A stretch of 7,128 nucleotides of DNA from Desulfarculaceae bacterium JdFR-95 (GCA_002011835.1 MTPE01000010.1:1-7128), one strand, 5' to 3'; numbered from the stretch's first letter, positions 1 through 6,502 are shown. The notes: generated from the sequence alone by a model not told the origin. Program-made: numbers and translations.

Positions 1-426
1 GGCCAGGCGGGCGGCGGCGCGGCGGCCGTGGCTGCCCGGCCAGAACACCCGCCCGCAGGCCGGGCAGCGGGTGAAGCGCTCGGCGGTGTGCAGCACGTAG
101 TCGGGCACCAGGCCCGCCACCTCCTCGCGGGAGGCCGGCTCCACCGGCCGGTTGCAGTCCAGACAGCGGCTGAAGCGCCGCGCGGGAGAGGGCCTCAGCC
201 CCAGCTCGGTGATGACCTGGCGCAGCTGGTCCTCCAGGCGGTCGGCCGCCACCCACACCACCCCCCGCCGGCCGCACAGGCGCCGCCGCCGCGTGAGCAA
301 GACCCGTCCCGGCGGCACCACCGCGGGCGGGCGCTCCACCAAGGCCGCGTCGTAGCCCAACAGCCTCAGCCAGCGGGCCAGCCGGCCCAGATGACGCTCC
401 ACCAGGAATGCAGGCTCTCCCGGCAT
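1..426 (-). CDS. Mut7-C RNase-fold / zinc-ribbon protein, partial, probably catalytically degraded
   Basis: The frame opens at ATG 426-424 and stays open for 142 codons to the left edge, so the C-terminus is missing. Residues 7-26 (FLVERHLGRLARWLRLLGYD) match the start of the Mut7-C (DUF82) PIN-like domain, and LLTRRRRL (43-50) matches its second core strand. Residues 86-136 match its C-terminal zinc ribbon: Cys88-x2-Cys91, Cys121-x2-Cys124, then the typical VFWPGSH ending. Family members usually carry Asp in the first motif and TRD in the second; here these are Glu10 and Arg47, and the acidic linker between them is short and proline-rich. The RNA-binding ribbon may therefore remain while nuclease activity is lost. 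The start lies 4 bases after the upstream lipoprotein stop, with GGAGAGG 13 bases before it, so it is the last visible gene of the sigma-factor operon. Family assignment is firm; loss of activity is inference, and the cellular role is unknown. Confidence 0.85.
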   Translation of the reverse strand, partial: MPGEPAFLVERHLGRLARWLRLLGYDAALVERPPAVVPPGRVLLTRRRRLCGRRGVVWVAADRLEDQLRQVITELGLRPSPARRFSRCLDCNRPVEPASREEVAGLVPDYVLHTAERFTRCPACGRVFWPGSHGRRAAARLA

Positions 427-430
427 GGCC

Positions 431-1243
431 TCAAGGCAGCCTCTCCACCGGGACGCCGCCCGGCAGTTGGGGCTCGAACAGCACCCCGTCCAGGGGCTGG
501 TTGATCACCACCGAGTCGGCCAACAGCGACACCTCCCGTTCCCGGCGGTCCTGCACCGAGATACGGTAGGGGAAGCGCAGGCCCTGGGGGGTGGGGGCGA
601 AGTCGCCGAAGCGCACCCTGAGCGCCGCGGCCTGGCCCCACTGGCGTAGCCGGCCCCCCAGCACGGTGTAGTCCCGCAGGGCGAAGACGATCTCCTGGGC
701 CAGGGTGCCGCCGGCGCCCAGCAGGTGCAAGGTGGCCTGACCGGGACCGGGGCCGGGGGTGAGGCGGGTACCCTCGGGCCGGGCCAGCAGGGGCACCGCC
801 CCGGAGAGCAGGGCGTACACCTCGCGCAAGGACAGCCCCAGACCCAGGAAGCGGGCCAGGTTGCGCCGCGAGGCCCGGCCGGCATAGGCCCGGCCGGCCT
901 GGTAGTCCACGGCGATGAGCCAGGCGCCGTTGCTGATCAGGCTCAGCACCGGCCGGCCGAAGGGGCCGCTCACCTCCACCCGCAGGCGGTCGGGGTACTG
1001 GCCCTGGATCAGGGCCTCGCCGGAGAACTCGCCCTGGGCGCCGCTGAGCGAGATCTCTCCCTGCAGGACCAGGCTGCGCACGGCCTGGCGGCGTTCCTCC
1101 AGGCGCTGGATGGCCTGCGCCGGCGAGGGCAGCTCGCCCACCTGGGGGGCGCCGGGAAGGGTGGCGCAGGCCCCCAGCAGCCAGGTGGTCAGGGCCAGGG
1201 AGAGCATGAGCGCGCCCAAGGTCGCAGGCCGCCGCGGCCTCAC
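431..1243 (-). CDS. LolB/LolA-fold outer-membrane lipoprotein (DUF4292-like)
   Basis: This 270-residue protein begins with a lipoprotein signal peptide: basic MRPRR, a hydrophobic stretch at 10-23, then lipobox LGAC with Cys26. Ala at +2 argues against inner-membrane retention under the E. coli rule, so the outer membrane is likely. Residues 45-150 alternate basic-hydrophobic beta segments (LVLQGEISLSG, GEALIQGQYPDRLRVEVSG, GAWLIAVDYQAGRAYAG) as in the open-barrel LolA/LolB/DUF4292 fold, which binds lipid or the acyl chains of lipoproteins. The start is GTG 1243-1241, overlapping the TPR gene stop as GTGA, with AGGAGG 10 bases upstream. A start at Met13 is possible but would remove the charged n-region. 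It may be the local LolB equivalent, receiving lipoproteins at the outer membrane, or it may work only with the TPR partner. Fold-level assignment is fairly good; calling it true LolB is uncertain, so no symbol is given. Confidence 0.75.
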   Translation of the reverse strand: MRPRRPATLGALMLSLALTTWLLGACATLPGAPQVGELPSPAQAIQRLEERRQAVRSLVLQGEISLSGAQGEFSGEALIQGQYPDRLRVEVSGPFGRPVLSLISNGAWLIAVDYQAGRAYAGRASRRNLARFLGLGLSLREVYALLSGAVPLLARPEGTRLTPGPGPGQATLHLLGAGGTLAQEIVFALRDYTVLGGRLRQWGQAAALRVRFGDFAPTPQGLRFPYRISVQDRREREVSLLADSVVINQPLDGVLFEPQLPGGVPVERLP

Positions 1244-2973
1244 CGCTCACCGGCCTCCTGGGCGTGGCGGGCCGCCTCCAGTTTGCGCCGCACCGTCTGG
1301 GGATGGGGATGCTTGTGCTTCAGGGCCTTCTGGTAGGCCTCCACCGCCTCCTGGTAGTGTCCCAGCTTCACGGCCACGTCCCCCAGGTGCTCGAAGACCA
1401 CCGGGTCTTCCTCTCCCGTGGCCACGGCCCGCTTGATGTAGGTGTAGGCGCGCTGGTAGTCGCCCCGGCGGAAGAACACCCAGCCCAGGCTGTCCAGGAT
1501 GTAGCCGCTGTAGGGCTCCACCGCCAGGGCGCGGCGGATGAGGCGTTCGGCCTCGTCCAGCTCCTGGGGGGTGGGGGATGGCTTCTCGGCGATGGTGTAG
1601 CCCACGTAGTTGAGGGCGCGGGCGTGGCGGTCGTTGAGGGAGATGGCCTTGCGCATCAGGGCCAGCCCTTCGGCGCGGCGGCCCTGCTTGTCCAGCACCA
1701 CGCCCAGGCGGAAGTACACCTCCGCGTTCTTGGGCTCCATCTCCGCGGCCCGCCGCAGGAGCTTCTCCGCCGCGGCGTAGTCCTTCTGGGCTTCGCGCAG
1801 GGCGGCCAGGGCGATGACCAGGTCCACCTCTTGGGGGTCGGCGGCCAGGCTCTTCTTCAGCAGGGCGATGGCCTGGTCACGCTTGCCCTGGCTGTCCAGG
1901 ATCTCGGCCCGGTGCAGGACCGCGTCCACGTACAGCTCCTGGCCCGGGCCGATGGCGGCGAAGGCCCGCATGGCCGCCTCCAGCTTGCCCGCCTCCTGCA
2001 GGGCCACCCCCAGGTAGTAGCGGGCGCGATGGTTGTCGGGCTCCTTCTGCAGTACCCCGCGGAACTCGTCCGCGGCCAGGTCGTAGCGGCCTTGTTCGTA
2101 ATAGACCAGGCCGATCTTGATGCGCACCTGGCTGTCGTCGGGCGACAGCCCCTTGACGATGGCGAACTCGTGCAGCGCGGCCTGGTAACGACCGCGACGC
2201 AGGTAGAGCCGGCCCAACAGGTCGTGGGCCCGGGCCGACTCCGGGTTGCGCCGCAGGATGTCCAGGTAGGTGCGCTCCGCCTCGTCCAGGCGGTTGGTGA
2301 GCTCGTAGAGCTTGGCCAGCTCGAAGCGGGCGGCCAGGAAGTGGGGCGAGACCTCGCTGGCGGCCTTGAGCTCCTTTTCGGCCTGCTGGTAGTGCTTGAG
2401 GCTCATGAGCACCTGGCCCAGGTAGTAGTGGGCCACGGCTAGGTCGGGACGCAGCTTCACCAGCTCGGCCAGCACTCGGGCCGCGGCGCGGGGCCGGTCG
2501 TCCTCCAGGTAGAGCGAGCCCAGAAACAGGCGGGCCTCCTGGTGCTTGGGGTCCAGCTCTATCACCCGCTGGTAGGCGGCGATGGCCTTTTCCAGCTCGC
2601 GCCGGGAGCTGTAGAGCCCGCCCAGCACCAGCCAGGCGTCCACCAGGCGCGGGTTGCGCCGCACCGCCTCCTCCGCCGCGGCCAGGGCGCGGGCGGGTTG
2701 GTTCTGGTGCAGGTAGAGCCGGGCCAGCTCCAGTTGCAGGAAGCCGCTTCTGGGGTCGCGCTGGGCGGCGCGGGCCAGGTAGCGCTGGGCGCCGCGGGTG
2801 TCTCCCCGGCGCAGGTGCAGCTCGCCCACCGCGAACAGGGCCAGGGCGTCGTCTCCCTGCACCTGGCGCGGGACCTTGGTTGGAGGGGCCGGCTCGGGCG
2901 TGGCGGCACAGCCCGCCAGGGCCAACACCGCCATCCCCACCAGGAGCCATCCTGTGAGGGAAAACCACCGCAA
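1240..2973 (-). CDS. TPR-solenoid outer-membrane lipoprotein
   Basis: The protein has 577 residues. The signal peptide spans residues 1-21 (MRWFSLTGWLLVGMAVLALAG) and ends in lipobox LAGC with Cys22; Ala at +2 fits outer-membrane sorting. A Pro-rich tether (25-36) follows. From residue 44 to 558 the chain is 15 tetratricopeptide repeats. Twelve run in exact 34-residue register (44, 78, 112 and so on to 418), the thirteenth (452-490) carries five extra residues (around KPSPTPQ), and the last two (491, 525) return to 34. Repeat 9 lacks the usual closing Pro. A basic helix closes the protein. TPR solenoids bind proteins, so this is probably a periplasm-facing scaffold for envelope assembly. The start is TTG, chosen because AGGAGGAGG lies 6 bases upstream and it opens the signal peptide. 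It sits 28 bases after the sigma-factor stop and overlaps the next lipoprotein gene by 4 bases. The partner is unknown. Confidence 0.85.
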   Translation of the reverse strand: MRWFSLTGWLLVGMAVLALAGCAATPEPAPPTKVPRQVQGDDALALFAVGELHLRRGDTRGAQRYLARAAQRDPRSGFLQLELARLYLHQNQPARALAAAEEAVRRNPRLVDAWLVLGGLYSSRRELEKAIAAYQRVIELDPKHQEARLFLGSLYLEDDRPRAAARVLAELVKLRPDLAVAHYYLGQVLMSLKHYQQAEKELKAASEVSPHFLAARFELAKLYELTNRLDEAERTYLDILRRNPESARAHDLLGRLYLRRGRYQAALHEFAIVKGLSPDDSQVRIKIGLVYYEQGRYDLAADEFRGVLQKEPDNHRARYYLGVALQEAGKLEAAMRAFAAIGPGQELYVDAVLHRAEILDSQGKRDQAIALLKKSLAADPQEVDLVIALAALREAQKDYAAAEKLLRRAAEMEPKNAEVYFRLGVVLDKQGRRAEGLALMRKAISLNDRHARALNYVGYTIAEKPSPTPQELDEAERLIRRALAVEPYSGYILDSLGWVFFRRGDYQRAYTYIKRAVATGEEDPVVFEHLGDVAVKLGHYQEAVEAYQKALKHKHPHPQTVRRKLEAARHAQEAGER

Positions 2974-2988
2974 TAGGGGCCTCCTCCT
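2974..2988 (-). promoter_or_regulatory. Strong ribosome binding site fixing a TTG start
   Basis: Read on the minus strand, AGGAGGAGG (2988-2980) is followed by a 6-base spacer, CCCCTA, and then TTG. No ATG or GTG in the right frame would keep the signal peptide intact. A GTG five bases further on is in a different frame. The strong site supports TTG as the true start of the TPR lipoprotein gene. Confidence 0.7.
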
Positions 2989-3001
2989 GCGCCGTCCCGG
3001 T

Positions 3002-4048
3002 CTAGAGCCCCTGGGCCAGGTCGGCGAACAGGCTCTGGAAGTTGGGTATCTCCTGCTCCATGTAGGCGCGCAGTTTGTCCATCAGCCGCACCTGCAACTG
3101 GCGCACCCGCTCCCGGCTGATGCCGTGTTTCTTGCCCAGTTCGTTCAGGGTCATGGGCTTCTCCGCCAGGATGCGCAGGTCCAGGATGTCGCGTTCCTTC
3201 TCGTCCAGGGTCTGGCGGAAGTCCATCAGACGCTGGTGGAACAGCTCCTTGAGCTCGTGGTCGGCCAGGGCGTCCTCGGCCGAGGGCTGGCTGTCGTCGG
3301 ACAGGAAGCTCTGGTGGGGCTCGTCCGACTCGTCCCGCACCGGTGCGTCCAGGGACAGCTCCCAGGAGTCCAGGCGCTGGTCCATGTCGATCACGTCCTG
3401 TTGGCTCACCCCCAGGCGGTCGGCCAGCAGGCGCGGCCCGGGGTCTATGCCCATGGCCTTGAGCTTCTCCTTCTCGCGGCTCAGGTTGTAGAACAGCTTG
3501 CGCTGGGCCTGGGTGGTGCCCAGGCGCACCAGGCGCCAGTTGTCCATGATGAACTTCAGGATGTAGGCCTTGATCCAGAACGAGGCGTAATAGGAGAACT
3601 TGATGCCGCGGAAGGGGTCGAACTTCTGCACCGCCTGCAACAGGCCCACGTTGCCCTCCTGGATCAGGTCCAGGAGGTTGTTCATCCAGTAGCGCTGGTG
3701 TTCCATGGCGATCTTGACCACCAGGCGCAGGTTGCTGGTGGCCAGCTTGGCCGCGGCCTCGGGGTCGCCGGTCTCGTAGTAGCGCTTGGCCAGGCGCTCC
3801 TCCTCCTCGCGGGAGAGCAGGGGATAGCGCCGGATCTCCCACAGGTAGCGCTGCAGGGCGTCCACCTGGGCCGGAGGGGCGGTGGTGGCGGGCTGGGGCA
3901 GGTTCAGGTCCCCGGAGGCCGACTCCAGGGTGCCGTCCGCCTGGGGCAGTACCTCCGGCTCCAGCGCCCGCGGCTTGGTTCCGCGGCGGGTGCGCCTCTT
4001 TTTGCCCTTTGTTTTCCGTTCTTTGCTCTGGGTGGTTCGCTTGGCCAT
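3002..4048 (-). CDS. rpoH: RNA polymerase sigma factor, sigma-32 (RpoH) type
   Basis: This 348-residue sigma-70 family factor directs RNA polymerase to a promoter subset, by family precedent heat-shock or stress genes. Residues 1-27 are a Lys/Arg-rich tail, and 28-60 are a Pro/Ala linker. Region 1.2 is at about 62-95. Region 2 is at 100-175, including core-binding LLDLIQEGNVGLLQAVQKFDP and the -10 recognition helix FSYYASFWIKAYILKFIMDN. Residues 182-189 (QRKLFYNL) are the RpoH box, the mark that separates sigma-32 from RpoD and RpoS. Region 3 follows, and region 4.2 has the helix-turn-helix at 299-327 with SRERVRQ for -35 contact. There is no long RpoD-type region 1.1, and the protein is longer than E. 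coli RpoH (284) mainly because of the N-terminal extension. The ATG at 4048 has no evident Shine-Dalgarno sequence, and I see no better in-frame start. It is the first gene of the left operon. The stop is TAG at 3004-3002. Confidence 0.92.
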   Translation of the reverse strand: MAKRTTQSKERKTKGKKRRTRRGTKPRALEPEVLPQADGTLESASGDLNLPQPATTAPPAQVDALQRYLWEIRRYPLLSREEEERLAKRYYETGDPEAAAKLATSNLRLVVKIAMEHQRYWMNNLLDLIQEGNVGLLQAVQKFDPFRGIKFSYYASFWIKAYILKFIMDNWRLVRLGTTQAQRKLFYNLSREKEKLKAMGIDPGPRLLADRLGVSQQDVIDMDQRLDSWELSLDAPVRDESDEPHQSFLSDDSQPSAEDALADHELKELFHQRLMDFRQTLDEKERDILDLRILAEKPMTLNELGKKHGISRERVRQLQVRLMDKLRAYMEQEIPNFQSLFADLAQGL

Positions 4049-4144
4049 GAAACCGCTTTTCGTCTGGGATGCCTCGCCGCTTCCCTCCAGTGGCTCCGTC
4101 GGCCTCCGGCTGCGCCAAGGCCCCGAAAGCCCGACCTAAACAAG

Positions 4145-4173
4145 AGCATACTAGGCCAGGGCAGGGGCGGCAA
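4145..4173 (-). promoter_or_regulatory. Candidate sigma-70 promoter of the sigma-factor operon
   Basis: On the minus strand, TTGCCG (4173-4168) and TATGCT (4150-4145) are separated by 17 bases. Each matches its consensus hexamer at four of six positions. Transcription would begin near 4138, giving a leader of about 90 bases before the ATG at 4048. An overlapping alternative -10, TAGTAT (4153-4148), has poorer spacing (14 bases). I do not see a clear sigma-32 site (CTTGAA with CCCCAT) or a CIRCE repeat, so autoregulation is not apparent. Confidence 0.4.
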
Positions 4174-4204
4174 GGGGAAACGCCGCCGCCGGCGCCGCCG
4201 CGGC

Positions 4205-4233
4205 TGGACTTTGCGCCCGTCAGGGGATAAGGT
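4205..4233 (+). promoter_or_regulatory. Candidate promoter for mgtE
   Basis: TGGACT (4205-4210) matches the -35 consensus at four of six positions. It is followed after 17 bases by TAAGGT (4228-4233), which keeps the three most conserved -10 positions (T, A and the final T). Transcription would start near 4240, leaving a leader of about 70 bases. The match is weak, so treat it as a candidate only. Confidence 0.25.
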
Positions 4234-4311
4234 TAGGCGCGTCGTGGTGATGTGTGCAGTATCCGCCTCTAGCCCGCAGGAGAGCCGAACCGTACGGAGG
4301 AGCCTTGGGCC

Positions 4312-5673
4312 ATGGACGCCGAGCTGAACAGGATCCTGGAGACGGTGCGCGAGCGGTTGGCACAAGGCCGGGCGGCCGAGGCGGCGGCCGCGGTGGAGGA
4401 CCTGCACCCGGCCGACCTGGCCATGGTGGTGGAGTATCTCTCCGAGGAGGACAAGCTGCGCTTGTTCGGGGCCTTGTCACCCGCCACCGCGGCCGAGGTG
4501 GTGGTGGAGCTGTCCGACGCGGCCCGGGAACAGGTGCTCTCCGGGCTGGGCACCGGGCGCCTGTCGGCCATGGTGGACGACATGCCCTCGGACGAGGCCA
4601 CCGACATCATCGCCGACCTGCCCCAGGACGTGGCCCGGGAGGTGCTGGAGCGCATCGACCAACAGGACTCCGACGAGGTGCGCGAGCTGCTCCAGTACCC
4701 CGAGGACAGCGCCGGCGGGCTCATGCAGCTGGAGCTGGTGGCCGCGCGCGAGGACCAGACCGTGGCCGAGGTGATCGAGCAGATCCGGCGCAAGAAGGAC
4801 GAGGTGGGCGAGCTGCACAACATCTACGTGGTGAGCCCCGATCGGCGCCTGTTGGGCTACGTGCCGGTCACCCGCCTCATCCTGGCCGAGCCCCACACCC
4901 GCATCCGCGAGCTGGTGGAAGAGTGTCCCCTGGTGGTGCGGGCCCACGAGGACCAGGAGGACGTGGCCCACCGCTTCCGGCGCTACGACGTGGTCAGCGC
5001 ACCGGTGGTGGACGACCAGGGACACCTGTTGGGCCGCATCACCATCGACGACATGATGGAGGTCCTGGAGGAAGAGGCCCACGAGGACCTCATGCGCATG
5101 GCCGGTACCTCGGCCGAGGAGGACCTGTTCTACAGCGAGCGGGTCTTCCGCATCAGCCGCCTGCGCCTGCCCTGGCTGGTGGTGAACCTGTTGGGGGGCT
5201 TGGTCACCGGAGCCCTGCTCTGGCACTTCAAGGTCACCCTGGCCGACGCCCTGGTGCTGGTCACCTTCGTGCCGGTGATCACCGCCATGGGGGGCAACGC
5301 GGGCCTGCAGTCCTCCACCCTGATGGTGCGCGGCTTCGCCGTGGGGCGCATCACCCTGCGGAGCTTCTGGCGGGTGTTGTGGCGCGAGTTCCGCGTGGGC
5401 CTGGTGATGGGCGCGGCCTGCGGCACCTTGGTGGGCCTGGCCGCCAACCTCTGGCACCACAACCCCATGCTGGGGGTGGTGGTGGGCCTGGCCATGGTGG
5501 CGGCCATCAACGCCGCCGCCCTCATGGGCACCCTGGCCCCCTTCTTCTTCCGCCTGCTGGGGGTGGACCCGGCCATCAGCTCCGGGCCCTTCGTGACCAC
5601 GGCCAACGACATCGTGGGCCTAGCCATCTACCTGGCCATCGCCACGGTGTTCTACCCTTACCTCACGGCATGA
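4312..5673 (+). CDS. mgtE: Magnesium transporter MgtE
   Basis: This 453-residue protein is a full-length inner-membrane Mg2+ channel/transporter. The cytosolic N domain (about 1-125) is a superhelix rich in LSxxxAAEVVVEL and DMPSDEATDIIADLP repeats. A pair of CBS domains (about 130-255) follows, with acidic residues such as the DD and EEEAHED segments, where this family senses cytosolic Mg2+. A connecting helix runs from about 255 to 280. Five membrane segments lie near 285-305, 312-334, 362-381, 386-408 and 428-449. The pore motif GGNAGLQ is at 327-333, and the conserved Asp in the last segment is Asp433 (TTANDIVG). The ATG at 4312 has GGAGGAG at 4296-4302, 9 bases upstream. The stop overlaps the recO start (ATGA), so the two genes are co-transcribed. 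No truncation or missing key motif is seen. Regulation is probably by Mg2+ gating of the protein itself, as known for the family. Confidence 0.96.
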   Translation: MDAELNRILETVRERLAQGRAAEAAAAVEDLHPADLAMVVEYLSEEDKLRLFGALSPATAAEVVVELSDAAREQVLSGLGTGRLSAMVDDMPSDEATDIIADLPQDVAREVLERIDQQDSDEVRELLQYPEDSAGGLMQLELVAAREDQTVAEVIEQIRRKKDEVGELHNIYVVSPDRRLLGYVPVTRLILAEPHTRIRELVEECPLVVRAHEDQEDVAHRFRRYDVVSAPVVDDQGHLLGRITIDDMMEVLEEEAHEDLMRMAGTSAEEDLFYSERVFRISRLRLPWLVVNLLGGLVTGALLWHFKVTLADALVLVTFVPVITAMGGNAGLQSSTLMVRGFAVGRITLRSFWRVLWREFRVGLVMGAACGTLVGLAANLWHHNPMLGVVVGLAMVAAINAAALMGTLAPFFFRLLGVDPAISSGPFVTTANDIVGLAIYLAIATVFYPYLTA

Positions 5674-6461
5674 GACCTCTGCCCCTGGTCACCACCGGTC
5701 TGCTGTTGGCCGCGCGCGAGCGGCGCGAGAGCGACCTGGTGGTGGAGCTCTACACCCACCACCGGGGACGGCTCACCGCCCTGGCCCGGGGGGCGCGGCG
5801 CAGCCGCAAGCGCTTCGTGGGCCTGCTCCTCACCGGCCACGACCTGGAGCTGCACCTCAGCCCCCCCCGCAGGGGTGAACCCTGGGGCCTGGCCGTGGCC
5901 GCCCTGCGCCACCACCACCGCGCCCTGCGTGAGCACTGGCGGCGCTGGCTGGCCGCCGGGCCGGTGCTGGAGACCCTGTGGCGCACCACCCCCCAGGAGG
6001 AACCCCAGCCCCGACTCCTGGCCCTGGCCCGCCTGACCCTGCAGCGCCTGGAGCGGGCCACCGCCCCCGGCGAGATGGCCTCGGCCCTGGTGGTGTACCT
6101 GGTCCGCCTCCTGCGCCTGTTGGGCCACGGCCTGCACCTGGAGAGCTGCCTGCGCTGCCAGCGGCCGGCCTCCCGCCTGGAACGCGCCTTCCTCGGCCTG
6201 GAAGGGGGCCTGCTCTGTCCTACTTGCGCCGGGCGGAGCCGGGCCGAGGAGGTGCCCCCCGGCCTGGTCAGGGGCCTGGCCGCGGCCCAGACCCTGGAGA
6301 GCGCCTCCCTGGGCCGGCTGGGCTTCCCTCCCGCCCTGGCCCTGCAGGCCTTGGCCTTCCTGGCCCGCTTCGCCCAGGCCCAACTGGAACGCGAGCTGCC
6401 CAGCCTGGAGCTGGCCCGCCAGGCCCTGCACGGAGGTCCCAAAACCGTGCTTCCAGGCTGA
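5670..6461 (+). CDS. recO: DNA repair protein RecO
   Basis: This 263-residue protein acts in the RecFOR pathway, where RecO binds SSB and single-stranded DNA and with RecR helps load RecA at gaps. Residues 1-65 match the N-terminal OB fold: VTTGLLLAARERRESDLVV, then ELYTHHRGRLTALARGARR with the basic ARGARRSRKR patch, and a GHDLELHL strand. A helical, Arg/Leu-rich domain follows. The C4 zinc site typical of many RecO proteins is present as Cys160-x2-Cys163 and Cys183-x2-Cys186. The length is normal for the family. The frame is open far upstream, but ATG 5670 is chosen because the OB fold begins there and it overlaps the mgtE stop as ATGA. No good Shine-Dalgarno sequence precedes it, so translation probably depends on ribosomes finishing mgtE. 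Confidence 0.92.
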   Translation: MRPLPLVTTGLLLAARERRESDLVVELYTHHRGRLTALARGARRSRKRFVGLLLTGHDLELHLSPPRRGEPWGLAVAALRHHHRALREHWRRWLAAGPVLETLWRTTPQEEPQPRLLALARLTLQRLERATAPGEMASALVVYLVRLLRLLGHGLHLESCLRCQRPASRLERAFLGLEGGLLCPTCAGRSRAEEVPPGLVRGLAAAQTLESASLGRLGFPPALALQALAFLARFAQAQLERELPSLELARQALHGGPKTVLPG

Positions 6462-6477
6462 CCGCCGCCGCGGCCTG

Positions 6478-6486
6478 TGGTATCTT
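6478..6486 (+). promoter_or_regulatory. Candidate extended -10 promoter before the acyl-CoA synthetase
   Basis: TGG directly followed by TATCTT (6481-6486) forms an extended -10 element in the 58-base gap after recO. No good -35 is visible at the expected distance, which extended -10 promoters can tolerate. Transcription would start near 6493, about 27 bases before the ATG. The gene could equally be read through from mgtE-recO, as no terminator hairpin is seen in the gap. Confidence 0.3.
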
Positions 6487-6502
6487 GGCTCCATCCCGCT
6501 AC

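Larger units (their letters stand above)
4049..4311. other. Divergent intergenic region between rpoH and mgtE
   Basis: These 263 bases hold the 5' ends of both clusters. The left part would be the sigma-factor leader and the right part the mgtE leader. A run of CGCCGCCGCC-type triplets at 4181-4204 ends in the 8-base palindrome GCCGCGGC (4197-4204) and lies between the two candidate promoters; it could bind a regulator or simply reflect base composition. I see no convincing small gene here. The long open frames crossing it on both strands are composition artefacts. Confidence 0.6.

Noticed and set aside
366..1250. Overlapping 294-codon minus-strand frame starting at GTG 1250, closer to the AGGAGG site than the chosen start
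   Set aside because: The translation is Gly/Pro/Arg-rich with no signal peptide, while the frame from GTG 1243 gives a proper lipoprotein signal and a LolB-like fold.
1264..2442. 392-codon open frame antisense to the TPR lipoprotein gene
   Set aside because: It is the mirror of a GC-rich TPR coding sequence, with repetitive Gln/Leu/Val/Gly composition, no recognisable domain and no ribosome site.
3002..4048. Housekeeping RpoD or stationary-phase RpoS
   Set aside because: The RpoH box QRKLFYNL and the absence of a long region 1.1 or the non-conserved RpoD insert point to the sigma-32 group.
4181..4204. GC-rich inverted repeat as a transcription terminator
   Set aside because: It lies upstream of both divergent genes, has no following T-run on either strand, and its only clean palindrome is 8 bases.
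4231..4311. M-box (ykoK) Mg2+ riboswitch upstream of mgtE
   Set aside because: Only the GTTAGG string matches. The rest of the consensus core and the needed length of about 160 bases are absent.
2798..4327. 509-codon plus-strand open frame antisense to rpoH and across the intergenic region
   Set aside because: The opposite strand encodes a full sigma factor with all its motifs; this frame shows no domain and runs over both promoters.
4254..5669. Open frame of 472 codons running through mgtE into the recO frame, suggesting a long fusion protein
   Set aside because: The translation is low-complexity Gly/Arg/Pro sequence in the wrong frame over mgtE. It is an effect of high GC, and RecO homology begins exactly at the ATG at 5670.
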